Program-made: the position numbers and the translations under genes
The notes under the pieces: generated by a model
What the model saw: the letters and a program-made list of their open reading frames with translations, nothing else
Databases searched by the model: none
What the model was told of the DNA's origin: nothing
Shown here: positions 1 to 6,271 of the stretch, one piece after another
Position numbering within the stretch: position 1 is the first letter of the stretch
Layout: the number at the start of each line of letters is the position of its first letter
Assembly: GCA_007123515.1 (NCBI GenBank)
Contig: SKKY01000029.1
Location: 1-21,610 of the forward strand
Source: Clostridia bacterium
Lineage (GTDB): Bacteria > Bacillota > Peptococcia > Peptococcales > SKKY01
Reading direction: 5' to 3'
Length of the DNA stretch: 21,610 nt

Positions 1-1
1 G

Positions 2-1030
2 GAAAGAATCGAATACCTGAGCTTCCATGATCGCCTGACAGGATTATATAACAGGCATTCTTTTGAAGAAGAATTAATAACGATTGATCAGTTAGAAAAT
101 CTTCCGGTTTGTCTGATAATGGTTGATGTGAATGGGTTAAAGCTGGTTAATGATTCTTTAGGGCATCATGTGGGGGATCAGCTGTTAATCAAAGTCGCTA
201 AGGTTCTTAAAGAGGTCTGTCAAAGTGAAGAAAGAGTCTACCGAATTGGTGGAGATGAGTTTGCTGTTTTATTTAAGAGAAGGGACAATACACATCCGGA
301 GCAGTTAATTAGCAAAATTTTCGATTATGCATCAACTCAGAAAGTTAATAACATTGAACTATCAATTTCTGCAGGCTGGGATTGTAAAACTGATTCAAAT
401 CAATCTTTGCAGGATGTCTTTAAAAATGCAGAAAATAATATGTACAAACAAAAATTATTTGAAGCTCCAAGCATGAGAGGTAAGATCATTCATGCGATTA
501 TTAATACGTTACATGAAAAAAACAAAAGGGAAGAAGCTCATTCAAGAAGAGTCTCCGAACTGGCGCAAGCTCTTGCGGAGGCACTCGGAATGCCGGATGT
601 AGAGGTTAAAGAAATTCATACAATGGGGCTTTTACATGATATCGGTAAAGTGGCTATTGATGATAGCATACTGAATAAGGAAGGAAAACTGACTCCGGAA
701 GAGTACGAAGAAATAAAGCTGCATCCGGAAATTGGTTATCGTATTTTAAGTTCAGTTAATGATAGGGCTGAAATGGCCGAGTACGTATTGTATCATCATG
801 AAAAATGGGATGGAACTGGTTATCCTAAAGGCATAAAAGAAGACGCTATTCCCTTGCAGGCCCGGATTATTGGCATTGTCGATGCTTATGACGCAATGAT
901 CAGCGAGCGAAGCTACAGAGAATCTTTGACCGTTGAGGAAGCTGTTGCAGAACTTCGCAAATGGTCTGGAAAGCAATTTGATCCGGTTTTAGTTGAAATA
1001 TTTATTAATGAAGTGTTAGGATATGAGTAG
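2..1030 (+). CDS. GGDEF and HD-GYP domain protein, cyclic-di-GMP turnover (5' partial)
   Basis: The reading frame is already open at base 2, so the N-terminus lies outside the window; 342 residues are visible. The first visible residues (SFHDRLTGLYNR) are the usual opening of a GGDEF diguanylate cyclase domain, with the signature RIGGDEF at visible residues 81-87. An HD-GYP phosphodiesterase domain follows, with HDIGK from residue 212, a His pair at 265-266 and GTGYP from 271, so the family's metal and catalytic residues appear intact. GGDEF domains make cyclic di-GMP from two GTP; HD-GYP domains hydrolyse it. The position of the inhibitory I-site (RxxD nine residues before GGDEF) reads QSEE, so product inhibition at that site is unlikely. 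The missing upstream part probably carries a sensor or membrane region, which I cannot see. Domain calls are firm; which activity dominates is unknown. Confidence 0.93.
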   Translation, partial: ERIEYLSFHDRLTGLYNRHSFEEELITIDQLENLPVCLIMVDVNGLKLVNDSLGHHVGDQLLIKVAKVLKEVCQSEERVYRIGGDEFAVLFKRRDNTHPEQLISKIFDYASTQKVNNIELSISAGWDCKTDSNQSLQDVFKNAENNMYKQKLFEAPSMRGKIIHAIINTLHEKNKREEAHSRRVSELAQALAEALGMPDVEVKEIHTMGLLHDIGKVAIDDSILNKEGKLTPEEYEEIKLHPEIGYRILSSVNDRAEMAEYVLYHHEKWDGTGYPKGIKEDAIPLQARIIGIVDAYDAMISERSYRESLTVEEAVAELRKWSGKQFDPVLVEIFINEVLGYE

Positions 1031-1070
1031 GCATAACATATTAGATACGTAAAGGAGTCTTAACCATACG

Positions 1071-1448
1071 ATGAATCATAGTTTTTTATCAGACCAGGAA
1101 ATCGAGCAACAACTTTTACAAGTCAAATTTCATAAAGAAATAAAGTATCTTTATGAAGAGATGGATGATGGAGATTTTTTCGAAGATCTTGAGGAGTTAT
1201 TTAACGGCAGCAATTCCTTTTTGCTGACTATACTTACCGATGCATCAGGAACAGAAGGTACATTATTAAGGAATCTGCTATTTGCTGATATTCATGAATT
1301 GCATGAAGTTATGAAAGAGGACCGTATTTTTAAAAGAATCATAAAGATGCTCGATGAAGAAGGACTAGGATGGGATTTCAGAGTGAATCAGTTAACCGAA
1401 AGAGTCATCAAAGGGGATATTTTACAATTAAGTATTTATAAGAAGTAA
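1071..1448 (+). CDS. Hypothetical acidic protein, 125 aa
   Basis: I do not recognise this protein. It is 125 residues long, rich in Glu/Asp and Leu, and predominantly helical by eye (acidic stretch EEMDDGDFFEDLEELF near residues 29-44), ending in a basic SIYKK tail. There is no signal peptide, membrane segment or Cys/His metal motif. It starts at ATG 1071 behind AAAGGAG at 1051-1057; the 13-base spacing is rather long, but no better start is visible. It lies 40 bases after the GGDEF/HD-GYP gene and just before a strong terminator, so it is probably the last gene of that transcript. A link to cyclic-di-GMP signalling would be inference from position only. Confidence 0.75.
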   Translation: MNHSFLSDQEIEQQLLQVKFHKEIKYLYEEMDDGDFFEDLEELFNGSNSFLLTILTDASGTEGTLLRNLLFADIHELHEVMKEDRIFKRIIKMLDEEGLGWDFRVNQLTERVIKGDILQLSIYKK

Positions 1449-1450
1449 GA

Positions 1451-1491
1451 AAGACGCTTAAGACCAGAAGATGGTGTTAAGCGTCTTTTTT
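1451..1491 (+). terminator. Rho-independent terminator between convergent genes
   Basis: An 11-bp perfect stem (AAGACGCTTAA 1451-1461 with TTAAGCGTCTT 1477-1487) has a further inner ACCA/TGGT pairing (1463-1466 with 1472-1475) and a T run at 1486-1491. It lies directly after the 125-aa gene and immediately before the stop of the convergent esterase gene (1494). Read on the minus strand, the stem is followed by a moderately T-rich stretch, so it may stop transcription from both sides. Confidence 0.9.
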
Positions 1492-1493
1492 GT

Positions 1494-2237
1494 TTAGCGG
1501 TTATGAAGAATCCTGTTTAAGAAGTAAGTGATCTGAATTCGCCACCAGTCCCAGTCATGATTGACATCATGTCCCCAAAAATCAACCCAGGCAGGAATGT
1601 TTTTATTCCTTAAAACATGTGCCAGGTGTTGGGTGTCTCTGATGCTTTCTTCTTCCCAGGCACCCTGACCACAGCAAATAACAATCAATGACTCCCGATA
1701 CTGATCAAGATACCAGGGATCCTCAATATTTTTCAAGTAATCTGTTGGTGAGTTAATGTAGATATTAAAGTTCATTTCATTGCCTGTAAAATAGCGGATG
1801 TCATAGATTCCGCTTAATGCAATCGTTGTGTCAAAGATATTAGGATGACGAAACAGAAAATTCACAGCATGATAGGCTCCCAAACTACAGCCGGTGGAAA
1901 TCATTTTTTCTTTCCAGCCGGTATTATGGTAGATAAAAGGGACAAGCTCTTGCGTAATATAGGCATCATATTTGTTGTGTTTGGCCGCTTTTTCAAAGGG
2001 ATGCAGCGATTCATTCATCCACGATTCCTGATCGAGACTGTCCGGTGTAAAGATGCGCAACGAACCTTCGTCGATAAAAGGACGACAGGCATTGATCATC
2101 CCGAAATCTTCATATTCGTAAAAGCTGCCTCCTGAACTTGGAAAAACAATCATCGGTTTTCCGGCGTGACCATATTCACGGAAAAACATTTCGCGGTTAA
2201 GGTGCCGGCTGTAAAACGATCGGTGTTTAATAATCAC
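1494..2237 (-). CDS. Alpha/beta-hydrolase fold esterase family protein
   Basis: A 247-residue predicted cytoplasmic serine hydrolase. The nucleophile elbow GCSLG is at residues 116-120 (Ser118), after a strand ending KMIST. Near the C-terminus, WGHDVNHDW at 221-229 supplies the likely catalytic His (227). The N-terminal FREYGHAGKPMIVFPSSGG and YEDFGMI segments are typical of the uncharacterised bacterial 'esterase family' related to COG4947. I chose GTG at 2237 because it has a good ribosome site (AAAGGAAGAG in the transcript, about 5 bases upstream). The frame can be extended to a TTG at 2282, but that start has no ribosome site and would overlap the upstream gene. It follows the ATP-grasp gene by 34 bases, so the two are probably co-transcribed and act on related compounds. 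The substrate is unknown. Confidence 0.85.
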   Translation of the reverse strand: MIIKHRSFYSRHLNREMFFREYGHAGKPMIVFPSSGGSFYEYEDFGMINACRPFIDEGSLRIFTPDSLDQESWMNESLHPFEKAAKHNKYDAYITQELVPFIYHNTGWKEKMISTGCSLGAYHAVNFLFRHPNIFDTTIALSGIYDIRYFTGNEMNFNIYINSPTDYLKNIEDPWYLDQYRESLIVICCGQGAWEEESIRDTQHLAHVLRNKNIPAWVDFWGHDVNHDWDWWRIQITYFLNRILHNR

Positions 2238-2271
2238 AAGACTCTTCCTTTCTAAAAATAGAGTGGTGTTG

Positions 2272-3429
2272 TTATTTATCAAAAATAAATGAAGTTGCTT
2301 CCCTTATTTCTTTCATTTCAGTCGCTTTAAGAACAAATCCGTAGTCTCCGATGGCCTGTGCAAAAATAGAGGAAATCGGACCATGATAGGCAATTAGATG
2401 CCTGTAGTTCCTGATGACCTCATCAATAGAATGAAGATAACCCTTGCGAGTTTTTCTCCCGGCATAAGCTGCAAAATACGGACGTGAGGTTTCAGCCTGG
2501 CAAGGAAGGCCGGCAATCATTCGTGCATAGATGTCATACAGGTCAAGCTCGCAAGCATAATTATACATATCCACGGTCAGACCGCCTGGCGGACGGGCAT
2601 TGACCTCAAGAGCCACTATGTTTCCATCATCCTGAAGAAAGTATTCAATGTGAAAAAATCGCTCTTTTAAATTAAATTCTTTTACTGTCTTTTTCCCGAT
2701 GTCCACCAGATTTTTTGGTGGTATTCTTGTTACGCAATAGAAAACATCAAGATCATTATTAACGATGTCCATAACACCGGTATCCATCATGAAAGAACCA
2801 TAAAAAATAATTTTTCCATCTTGATCGGTAATTCCGTCGAAGCTTACAATATTACCTTCGACCCACTCCTCGATGATATAGGATATCGGTTTTTTAAACC
2901 TAAAGAACAGCTCAAGTTCCTGATGATTGTTAATTTTAAAGGTGTCAGTTGCGCCAACCCCTTTATCCGGTTTCACGCATACCGGGTAGCCATTTTCTTC
3001 AATAAAGGATTCTGCATCTGATAATGTATCAAACAGTTTGCCTTTTGCTACTGGGACACCAGCTTTAATAAAAGTTTCTTTCATTCTTGACTTAAACTTA
3101 ATGGTTTTAACAGTATCGATATTGTAACCGGGAATATTGAAATCTGTTCTTAAATGGGCGTCTTGCTCAAGCCAGTGCTCATTATGAGACTCAAGTCTGG
3201 AAATTTTTCCATATTTGTGCGTGAAATAACCACAGGCTCTAAGCATTTCTTCATAATCTTCCATGCTGTGAACTTTGTAATATTCAGTTAAGGCTGTTTT
3301 AAGTTCCGGATGTAATGCTTCAAAGTCTTCTTCCCCGATCCCTAAGACATTAACCCCCGACGCTTTTAAACGTTGGCAGAAATACATAAAATTGTCAGGA
3401 AAGTAGGGTGAGATAAAAACATAATTCAT
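2272..3429 (-). CDS. ATP-grasp domain carboxylate-amine ligase-like protein
   Basis: A 385-residue ATP-grasp enzyme. Residues 1-110 form a pre-ATP-grasp region, followed by the nucleotide-binding segment YPVCVKPDKG (Lys153), a hinge IIEEWVEG at 185-192, and the Mg/ATP signature EVNARPPGG at 275-283 with Glu275, Asn277 and Arg279. Family members activate a carboxylate as acyl phosphate and join it to an amine or thiol, as in peptide-bond and amino-acid ligases. The C-terminal 100 residues are less conserved and may set specificity. It starts at ATG 3429; the ribosome site is weak (GCAGG). The esterase gene lies immediately downstream, and the pair looks like a small biosynthetic or conjugating module. 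It is not CarB-like in length or architecture. The product cannot be named from sequence alone. Confidence 0.87.
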   Translation of the reverse strand: MNYVFISPYFPDNFMYFCQRLKASGVNVLGIGEEDFEALHPELKTALTEYYKVHSMEDYEEMLRACGYFTHKYGKISRLESHNEHWLEQDAHLRTDFNIPGYNIDTVKTIKFKSRMKETFIKAGVPVAKGKLFDTLSDAESFIEENGYPVCVKPDKGVGATDTFKINNHQELELFFRFKKPISYIIEEWVEGNIVSFDGITDQDGKIIFYGSFMMDTGVMDIVNNDLDVFYCVTRIPPKNLVDIGKKTVKEFNLKERFFHIEYFLQDDGNIVALEVNARPPGGLTVDMYNYACELDLYDIYARMIAGLPCQAETSRPYFAAYAGRKTRKGYLHSIDEVIRNYRHLIAYHGPISSIFAQAIGDYGFVLKATEMKEIREATSFIFDK

Positions 3430-3521
3430 AGAAGGCCTGCTTTCTTTTCTAGTTTATAAAAGCATACCCTAAAAAGAAAAAGATTAAAATAATATAAAAA
3501 TAAATTACATGAGTTTATTTT

Positions 3522-3562
3522 TTGACTTGATGAGGTAAGTTACGGTAACTAAGAACAGGAGG
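3522..3562 (+). promoter_or_regulatory. Putative promoter/operator region of the 82-aa gene
   Basis: A near-consensus -35 hexamer TTGACT is at 3522-3527, but I see no good -10 at 17 bases. Where a -10 would fall there is a perfect 13-base palindrome, AGTTAC-G-GTAACT, at 3538-3550. A strong ribosome site AGGAGG follows at 3557-3562. The palindrome could be a repressor operator or chance; neither is shown by the sequence. Confidence 0.35.
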
Positions 3563-3569
3563 TAATAGA

Positions 3570-3818
3570 ATGTCTTTTACAATTAAAACACTTGATGATG
3601 TCTATAAGTTTTCACTGTCGCTATATGATTATCTTAAGGCTAATAGTTATGAAGAGCAGGCGACAATTCTTGAAGAACTGGTTGATGACTGCTTTGAAAA
3701 AGATTCTTCGGCGATAGTGGCTCACAGAAAAGCGTATCAGGAAGTCTACGATAAAACGGATAATCTTCCGACAGAATACAAAAAAGCTTTAGAGAATTCG
3801 CTTGAATTATTAAAGTAG
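3570..3818 (+). CDS. Small acidic hypothetical protein, 82 aa
   Basis: I do not recognise it. The ORF has a strong ribosome site (AGGAGG at 3557-3562, 7 bases before ATG 3570), which argues that it is real. The 82-residue product is acidic and looks all-helical, with no Cys motif, signal peptide or membrane segment. It lies between the divergent ATP-grasp gene and the pyr operon. No terminator follows it: the pyr promoter begins inside its last codons (-35 at 3802), so its transcript may run into the pyr leader and be stopped by the attenuator. Nothing ties it to pyrimidine synthesis beyond position. Confidence 0.75.
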   Translation: MSFTIKTLDDVYKFSLSLYDYLKANSYEEQATILEELVDDCFEKDSSAIVAHRKAYQEVYDKTDNLPTEYKKALENSLELLK

Positions 3819-3830
3819 AAAGCGTATAAT
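3802..3830 (+). promoter_or_regulatory. Promoter of the pyr operon (sigma-A type)
   Basis: TTGAAT (3802-3807) and a perfect TATAAT (3825-3830) are separated by exactly 17 bases. Transcription should begin near 3837, a few bases before the PyrR-type hairpin. The -35 overlaps the last codons of the 82-aa gene. Confidence 0.85.
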
Positions 3831-3844
3831 TGCATAAATGCATA

Positions 3845-3877
3845 TCCTTTAATTTGGTACTGAGAGACCGACAAGGA
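3845..3877 (+). promoter_or_regulatory. PyrR-binding anti-antiterminator hairpin
   Basis: An outer stem TCCTT (3845-3849) / AAGGA (3873-3877) and an inner stem (3854-3858 with 3867-3871, including GGT/ACC) are separated by a one-sided asymmetric bulge, with an octaloop ACTGAGAG at 3859-3866. The purine-rich GAGAG loop, the asymmetric bulge and the CCTT...AAGG closing stem match the layout of known PyrR sites in Bacillus and clostridial pyr leaders. With UMP or UTP bound, PyrR stabilises this hairpin and favours termination. PyrR itself is not encoded in the window. Confidence 0.75.
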
Positions 3878-3985
3878 AGATGATGATTTTTACAATGCGT
3901 AACGCTTCATAATTTTTTTTCAGGCTGTTGTAAAAAGTTTCATAGCAGACGAATGTGTCTGCCTGTCCTTATATCACCAAGTCGG
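3868..3985 (+). promoter_or_regulatory. Predicted antiterminator pairing of the pyr leader
   Basis: The ten bases CCGACAAGGA (3868-3877), the descending side of the PyrR hairpin, can pair with two downstream blocks: AAGGA with TCCTT (3966-3970), and CCGAC with GTCGG (3981-3985), leaving bases 3971-3980 bulged. GTCGG is part of the 5' arm of the terminator, so this helix excludes both the terminator and the PyrR hairpin, as expected for an antiterminator. An internal hairpin, GCAGAC/GTCTGC (3945-3950 with 3957-3962), could form within it. The pairing was found by eye without energy calculation. Confidence 0.6.
3880..3912 (+). CDS. Possible 10-codon leader mini-ORF in the pyr attenuator
   Basis: Directly after AAGGA (3873-3877) there is ATG ATG, a short frame reading MMIFTMRNAS, and TAA at 3910-3912. 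The Shine-Dalgarno-like AAGGA is also the 3' strand of the PyrR hairpin and the 5' strand of the predicted antiterminator, so ribosome binding there would compete with both. It is very short and could be chance; no homologue is known to me. Confidence 0.25.
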   Translation: MMIFTMRNAS

Positions 3986-4007
3986 GTTTCCTAACCCGAC
4001 TTTTTTT
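3979..4007 (+). terminator. pyr leader attenuator terminator
   Basis: A 10-bp stem AAGTCGGGTT (3979-3988) / AACCCGACTT (3993-4002), four-base loop TCCT, followed by a T run through 4007. It sits between the pyr promoter and pyrB, so it is a regulated attenuator and not the end of a gene. Confidence 0.92.
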
Positions 4008-4059
4008 GTTGTCTGAAAAGTATCAGAAGGGTTATTTTTAAAATAAAGGGGGAAGAACT

Positions 4060-4995
4060 TTGAGCATTAAAGCAAAAGATTTATTAAGTATCGATGATAT
4101 CTCGACTGAAGAAATTGCAGTCATTATGCAAAATGCAAAATCAATGAAACAGATTCTGCAGAGAGATATAAAAAAAGTACCGACTTTGCGTGGCAAGTCA
4201 GTGATTAATCTTTTTTATGAAAACAGCACCAGAACCAGAACCTCGTTTGAATTAGCTGGTAAATATATGGGGGCTGATGTTGTTAATATTAGTGCCGGTA
4301 CAAGCAGTGTGAAAAAAGGTGAAAGCATGAGAGATACGGCCCGAACGATTGATCATATGTCGGCTGATGTCATCATTATGCGTCATCACGAAAGCGGAGC
4401 GCATAAAATTCTTGCAGAGAGTGTTAATGCCAGGGTGATCAATGCCGGAGACGGAAAACATGAACATCCGACACAGGCTCTCTTAGATGCTTTTACGGTC
4501 CTTGAACATAAAGAAACCGTGGAAGGCTTAAAAATTGCTATCATCGGCGATATTCTTCATTCAAGGGTAGCCAGATCCGATGTCCTCATTTTTAACAAAT
4601 TAGGTGCTGATGTTTGGTTTTGTGCACCTCCAACACTGATGCCAAGCAAAGCTTCTGAGCTCGGAGCCACCATCACCTATAGCCTTGAAGAAGCCCTTCA
4701 GGATGCCGATATCGTAATTACACTTCGTTTACAGCTGGAAAGACAAGACTCCGGCTTTTTCCCCTCAATTAGAGAATATACAAATTTTTACGGATTAAAT
4801 ACTAAAAACATAAAATGGGCCAGACCGGATTGTTTGATATTACATCCAGGGCCAATGAACAGAGGCATAGAAATCAGTTATGAAGCAGCTGAACTTCCTA
4901 ATGCTGTCATTAATGAACAAGTAAACAATGGTGTGGCCATCAGAATGGCGCTACTTTACATTATGGGAGGAGGCAGAAGCGGTGATACTGTTTAA
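4060..4995 (+). CDS. pyrB: Aspartate carbamoyltransferase catalytic subunit
   Basis: Condenses carbamoyl phosphate with L-aspartate to carbamoyl-aspartate, the committed step of pyrimidine synthesis. The 311-residue length is normal for the catalytic chain. The carbamoyl-phosphate loop STRTRTSFE starts at residue 56, HPTQ is at 136-139, the aspartate-binding LRLQLER segment follows at about residues 223-229, and the HPGPMNRG block is near the C-terminus. Translation starts at TTG 4060 behind AAGGGGG, spaced about 7 bases. It is the first gene of the operon, just after the attenuator. No regulatory pyrI follows, as in other Firmicutes, so control is likely by attenuation rather than by a regulatory chain. 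Confidence 0.97.
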   Translation: MSIKAKDLLSIDDISTEEIAVIMQNAKSMKQILQRDIKKVPTLRGKSVINLFYENSTRTRTSFELAGKYMGADVVNISAGTSSVKKGESMRDTARTIDHMSADVIIMRHHESGAHKILAESVNARVINAGDGKHEHPTQALLDAFTVLEHKETVEGLKIAIIGDILHSRVARSDVLIFNKLGADVWFCAPPTLMPSKASELGATITYSLEEALQDADIVITLRLQLERQDSGFFPSIREYTNFYGLNTKNIKWARPDCLILHPGPMNRGIEISYEAAELPNAVINEQVNNGVAIRMALLYIMGGGRSGDTV

Positions 4996-6271
4996 AAATG
5001 CAAGAGTGATCGATCCTGTAACACAGACAGATCAGATTCTTGATATTCGCACTGAGAATCATAGTATCATAGAAACCGGTACAGATCTTGAGGCTCAAAA
5101 CAGCAACACCATTGTGGATCTTACCGGAAAAATTTTAACAACCGGTTTTATTGATCTGCACGTTCATTTACGAGAGCCGGGTGAAGAATACAAAGAAGAT
5201 GTGGAATCCGGATCAAAAGCAGCATCTTCCGGAGGATTTACAGGTCTTTGCCCGATGCCAAACACTAAACCGGTCTGTGATAACGACACATTAGCAGAAA
5301 TGCTGGTTATCAAAGGACAACGGGTAGGCTTGGTTGATATTTATCCTGTGGGAGCCATAACAAAAAATCAGGAAGGAAAAGAACTCGCAGAATTTGGAAT
5401 GATGAAAAGAGTGGGAGCCAGAGCCTTAAGTGATGATGGTAAGGATGTGACCAATACCTTGGTTATGCGCAGAGCTCTTGATTACGCCAAAGCTTTTCAT
5501 ATGCCGATTTTTGCCCATTGCGAAGATAAGTACCTGGCAGGATCCGGAGCAATGAATGAGGGATACTATTCCTCAAAACTTGGACTCTCCGGTATTCCAA
5601 GAGAAGCAGAAAACATTATGATCGGAAGAAACATAATGCTGGCCGGTCTTACTAACGGACATATGCACATCTCTCACTTGAGTACAAAAAATGGTTTGGA
5701 GTTAATTCGTCAGGCAAAAAAAGACGGAATCAAAGTTAGTTGTGAAGTAGCTCCTCATCACTTTATGCTTACGGATAGCTGCATTGAAAATTATGATACT
5801 AATTACAAAGTAAATCCGCCACTGCGAACACAGGAAGATGTAAAAGCTCTTATTATGGGCCTTGCTGATGGGACGGTTGATGCTATCGCCACTGATCATG
5901 CACCTCATGATACAGAAGATAAAGATACCGATTTTAGCAATGCTGCTTTTGGAATCTCTGGTCTGGAAACGGTAGTGGCTCTAACTTTAGATGGACTTTA
6001 CCATCAGGGAAAGATTTCTATGATGCGCTTTGCAGAACTTCTTTCCTCCGGTCCAAGAAGTGTTTTAGGATTAGCACCACAATCAATTGAACCCGGACAA
6101 AAAGCAGACTTTACCATTATTGATCCGGAGCTTATAAAAGTAGTTGATAAAAACAGGTTTTACTCGAAAGGCAAAAATTCACCTTTTCACGGGATGAGCC
6201 TTAAGGGTTGGCCATATATGACAGTCAAAGACGGAAAGATTGTAATGAAAGAGGGTGTCATTCTTGAATAG
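4982..6271 (+). CDS. pyrC: Dihydroorotase (class I)
   Basis: Cyclises carbamoyl-aspartate to dihydroorotate. The start is GTG 4982, preceded at 8 bases by GGGAGGAGG (4965-4973), giving 429 residues, the usual class I length; the frame is open further upstream only because it overlaps pyrB. Metal ligands are visible: HVH at 60-62, Asp151/152 in LSDDGKDV, His179 in FAHCED, His232 in ISHLS, and Asp305 in ATDHAPH. The Asp at the bridging position and no carboxylated lysine fit the Bacillus/Aquifex type. It overlaps the end of pyrB by 14 bases, so translational coupling is likely. Confidence 0.96.
   Translation: MILFKNARVIDPVTQTDQILDIRTENHSIIETGTDLEAQNSNTIVDLTGKILTTGFIDLHVHLREPGEEYKEDVESGSKAASSGGFTGLCPMPNTKPVCDNDTLAEMLVIKGQRVGLVDIYPVGAITKNQEGKELAEFGMMKRVGARALSDDGKDVTNTLVMRRALDYAKAFHMPIFAHCEDKYLAGSGAMNEGYYSSKLGLSGIPREAENIMIGRNIMLAGLTNGHMHISHLSTKNGLELIRQAKKDGIKVSCEVAPHHFMLTDSCIENYDTNYKVNPPLRTQEDVKALIMGLADGTVDAIATDHAPHDTEDKDTDFSNAAFGISGLETVVALTLDGLYHQGKISMMRFAELLSSGPRSVLGLAPQSIEPGQKADFTIIDPELIKVVDKNRFYSKGKNSPFHGMSLKGWPYMTVKDGKIVMKEGVILE

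Noticed and set aside
2238..2282. N-terminal extension of the esterase to a TTG at 2282
   Set aside because: It has no ribosome site, overlaps the ATP-grasp stop, and adds residues atypical of the family; GTG 2237 has a clear ribosome site.
3895..3920. T8 run at 3913-3920 as a terminator
   Set aside because: No stable stem precedes it; GCGT/ACGC nearby leaves too small a loop.
4928..4981. Extended pyrC start at 4928
   Set aside because: It lies wholly in pyrB coding sequence with a non-family N-terminus; GTG 4982 has an excellent AGGAGG site.
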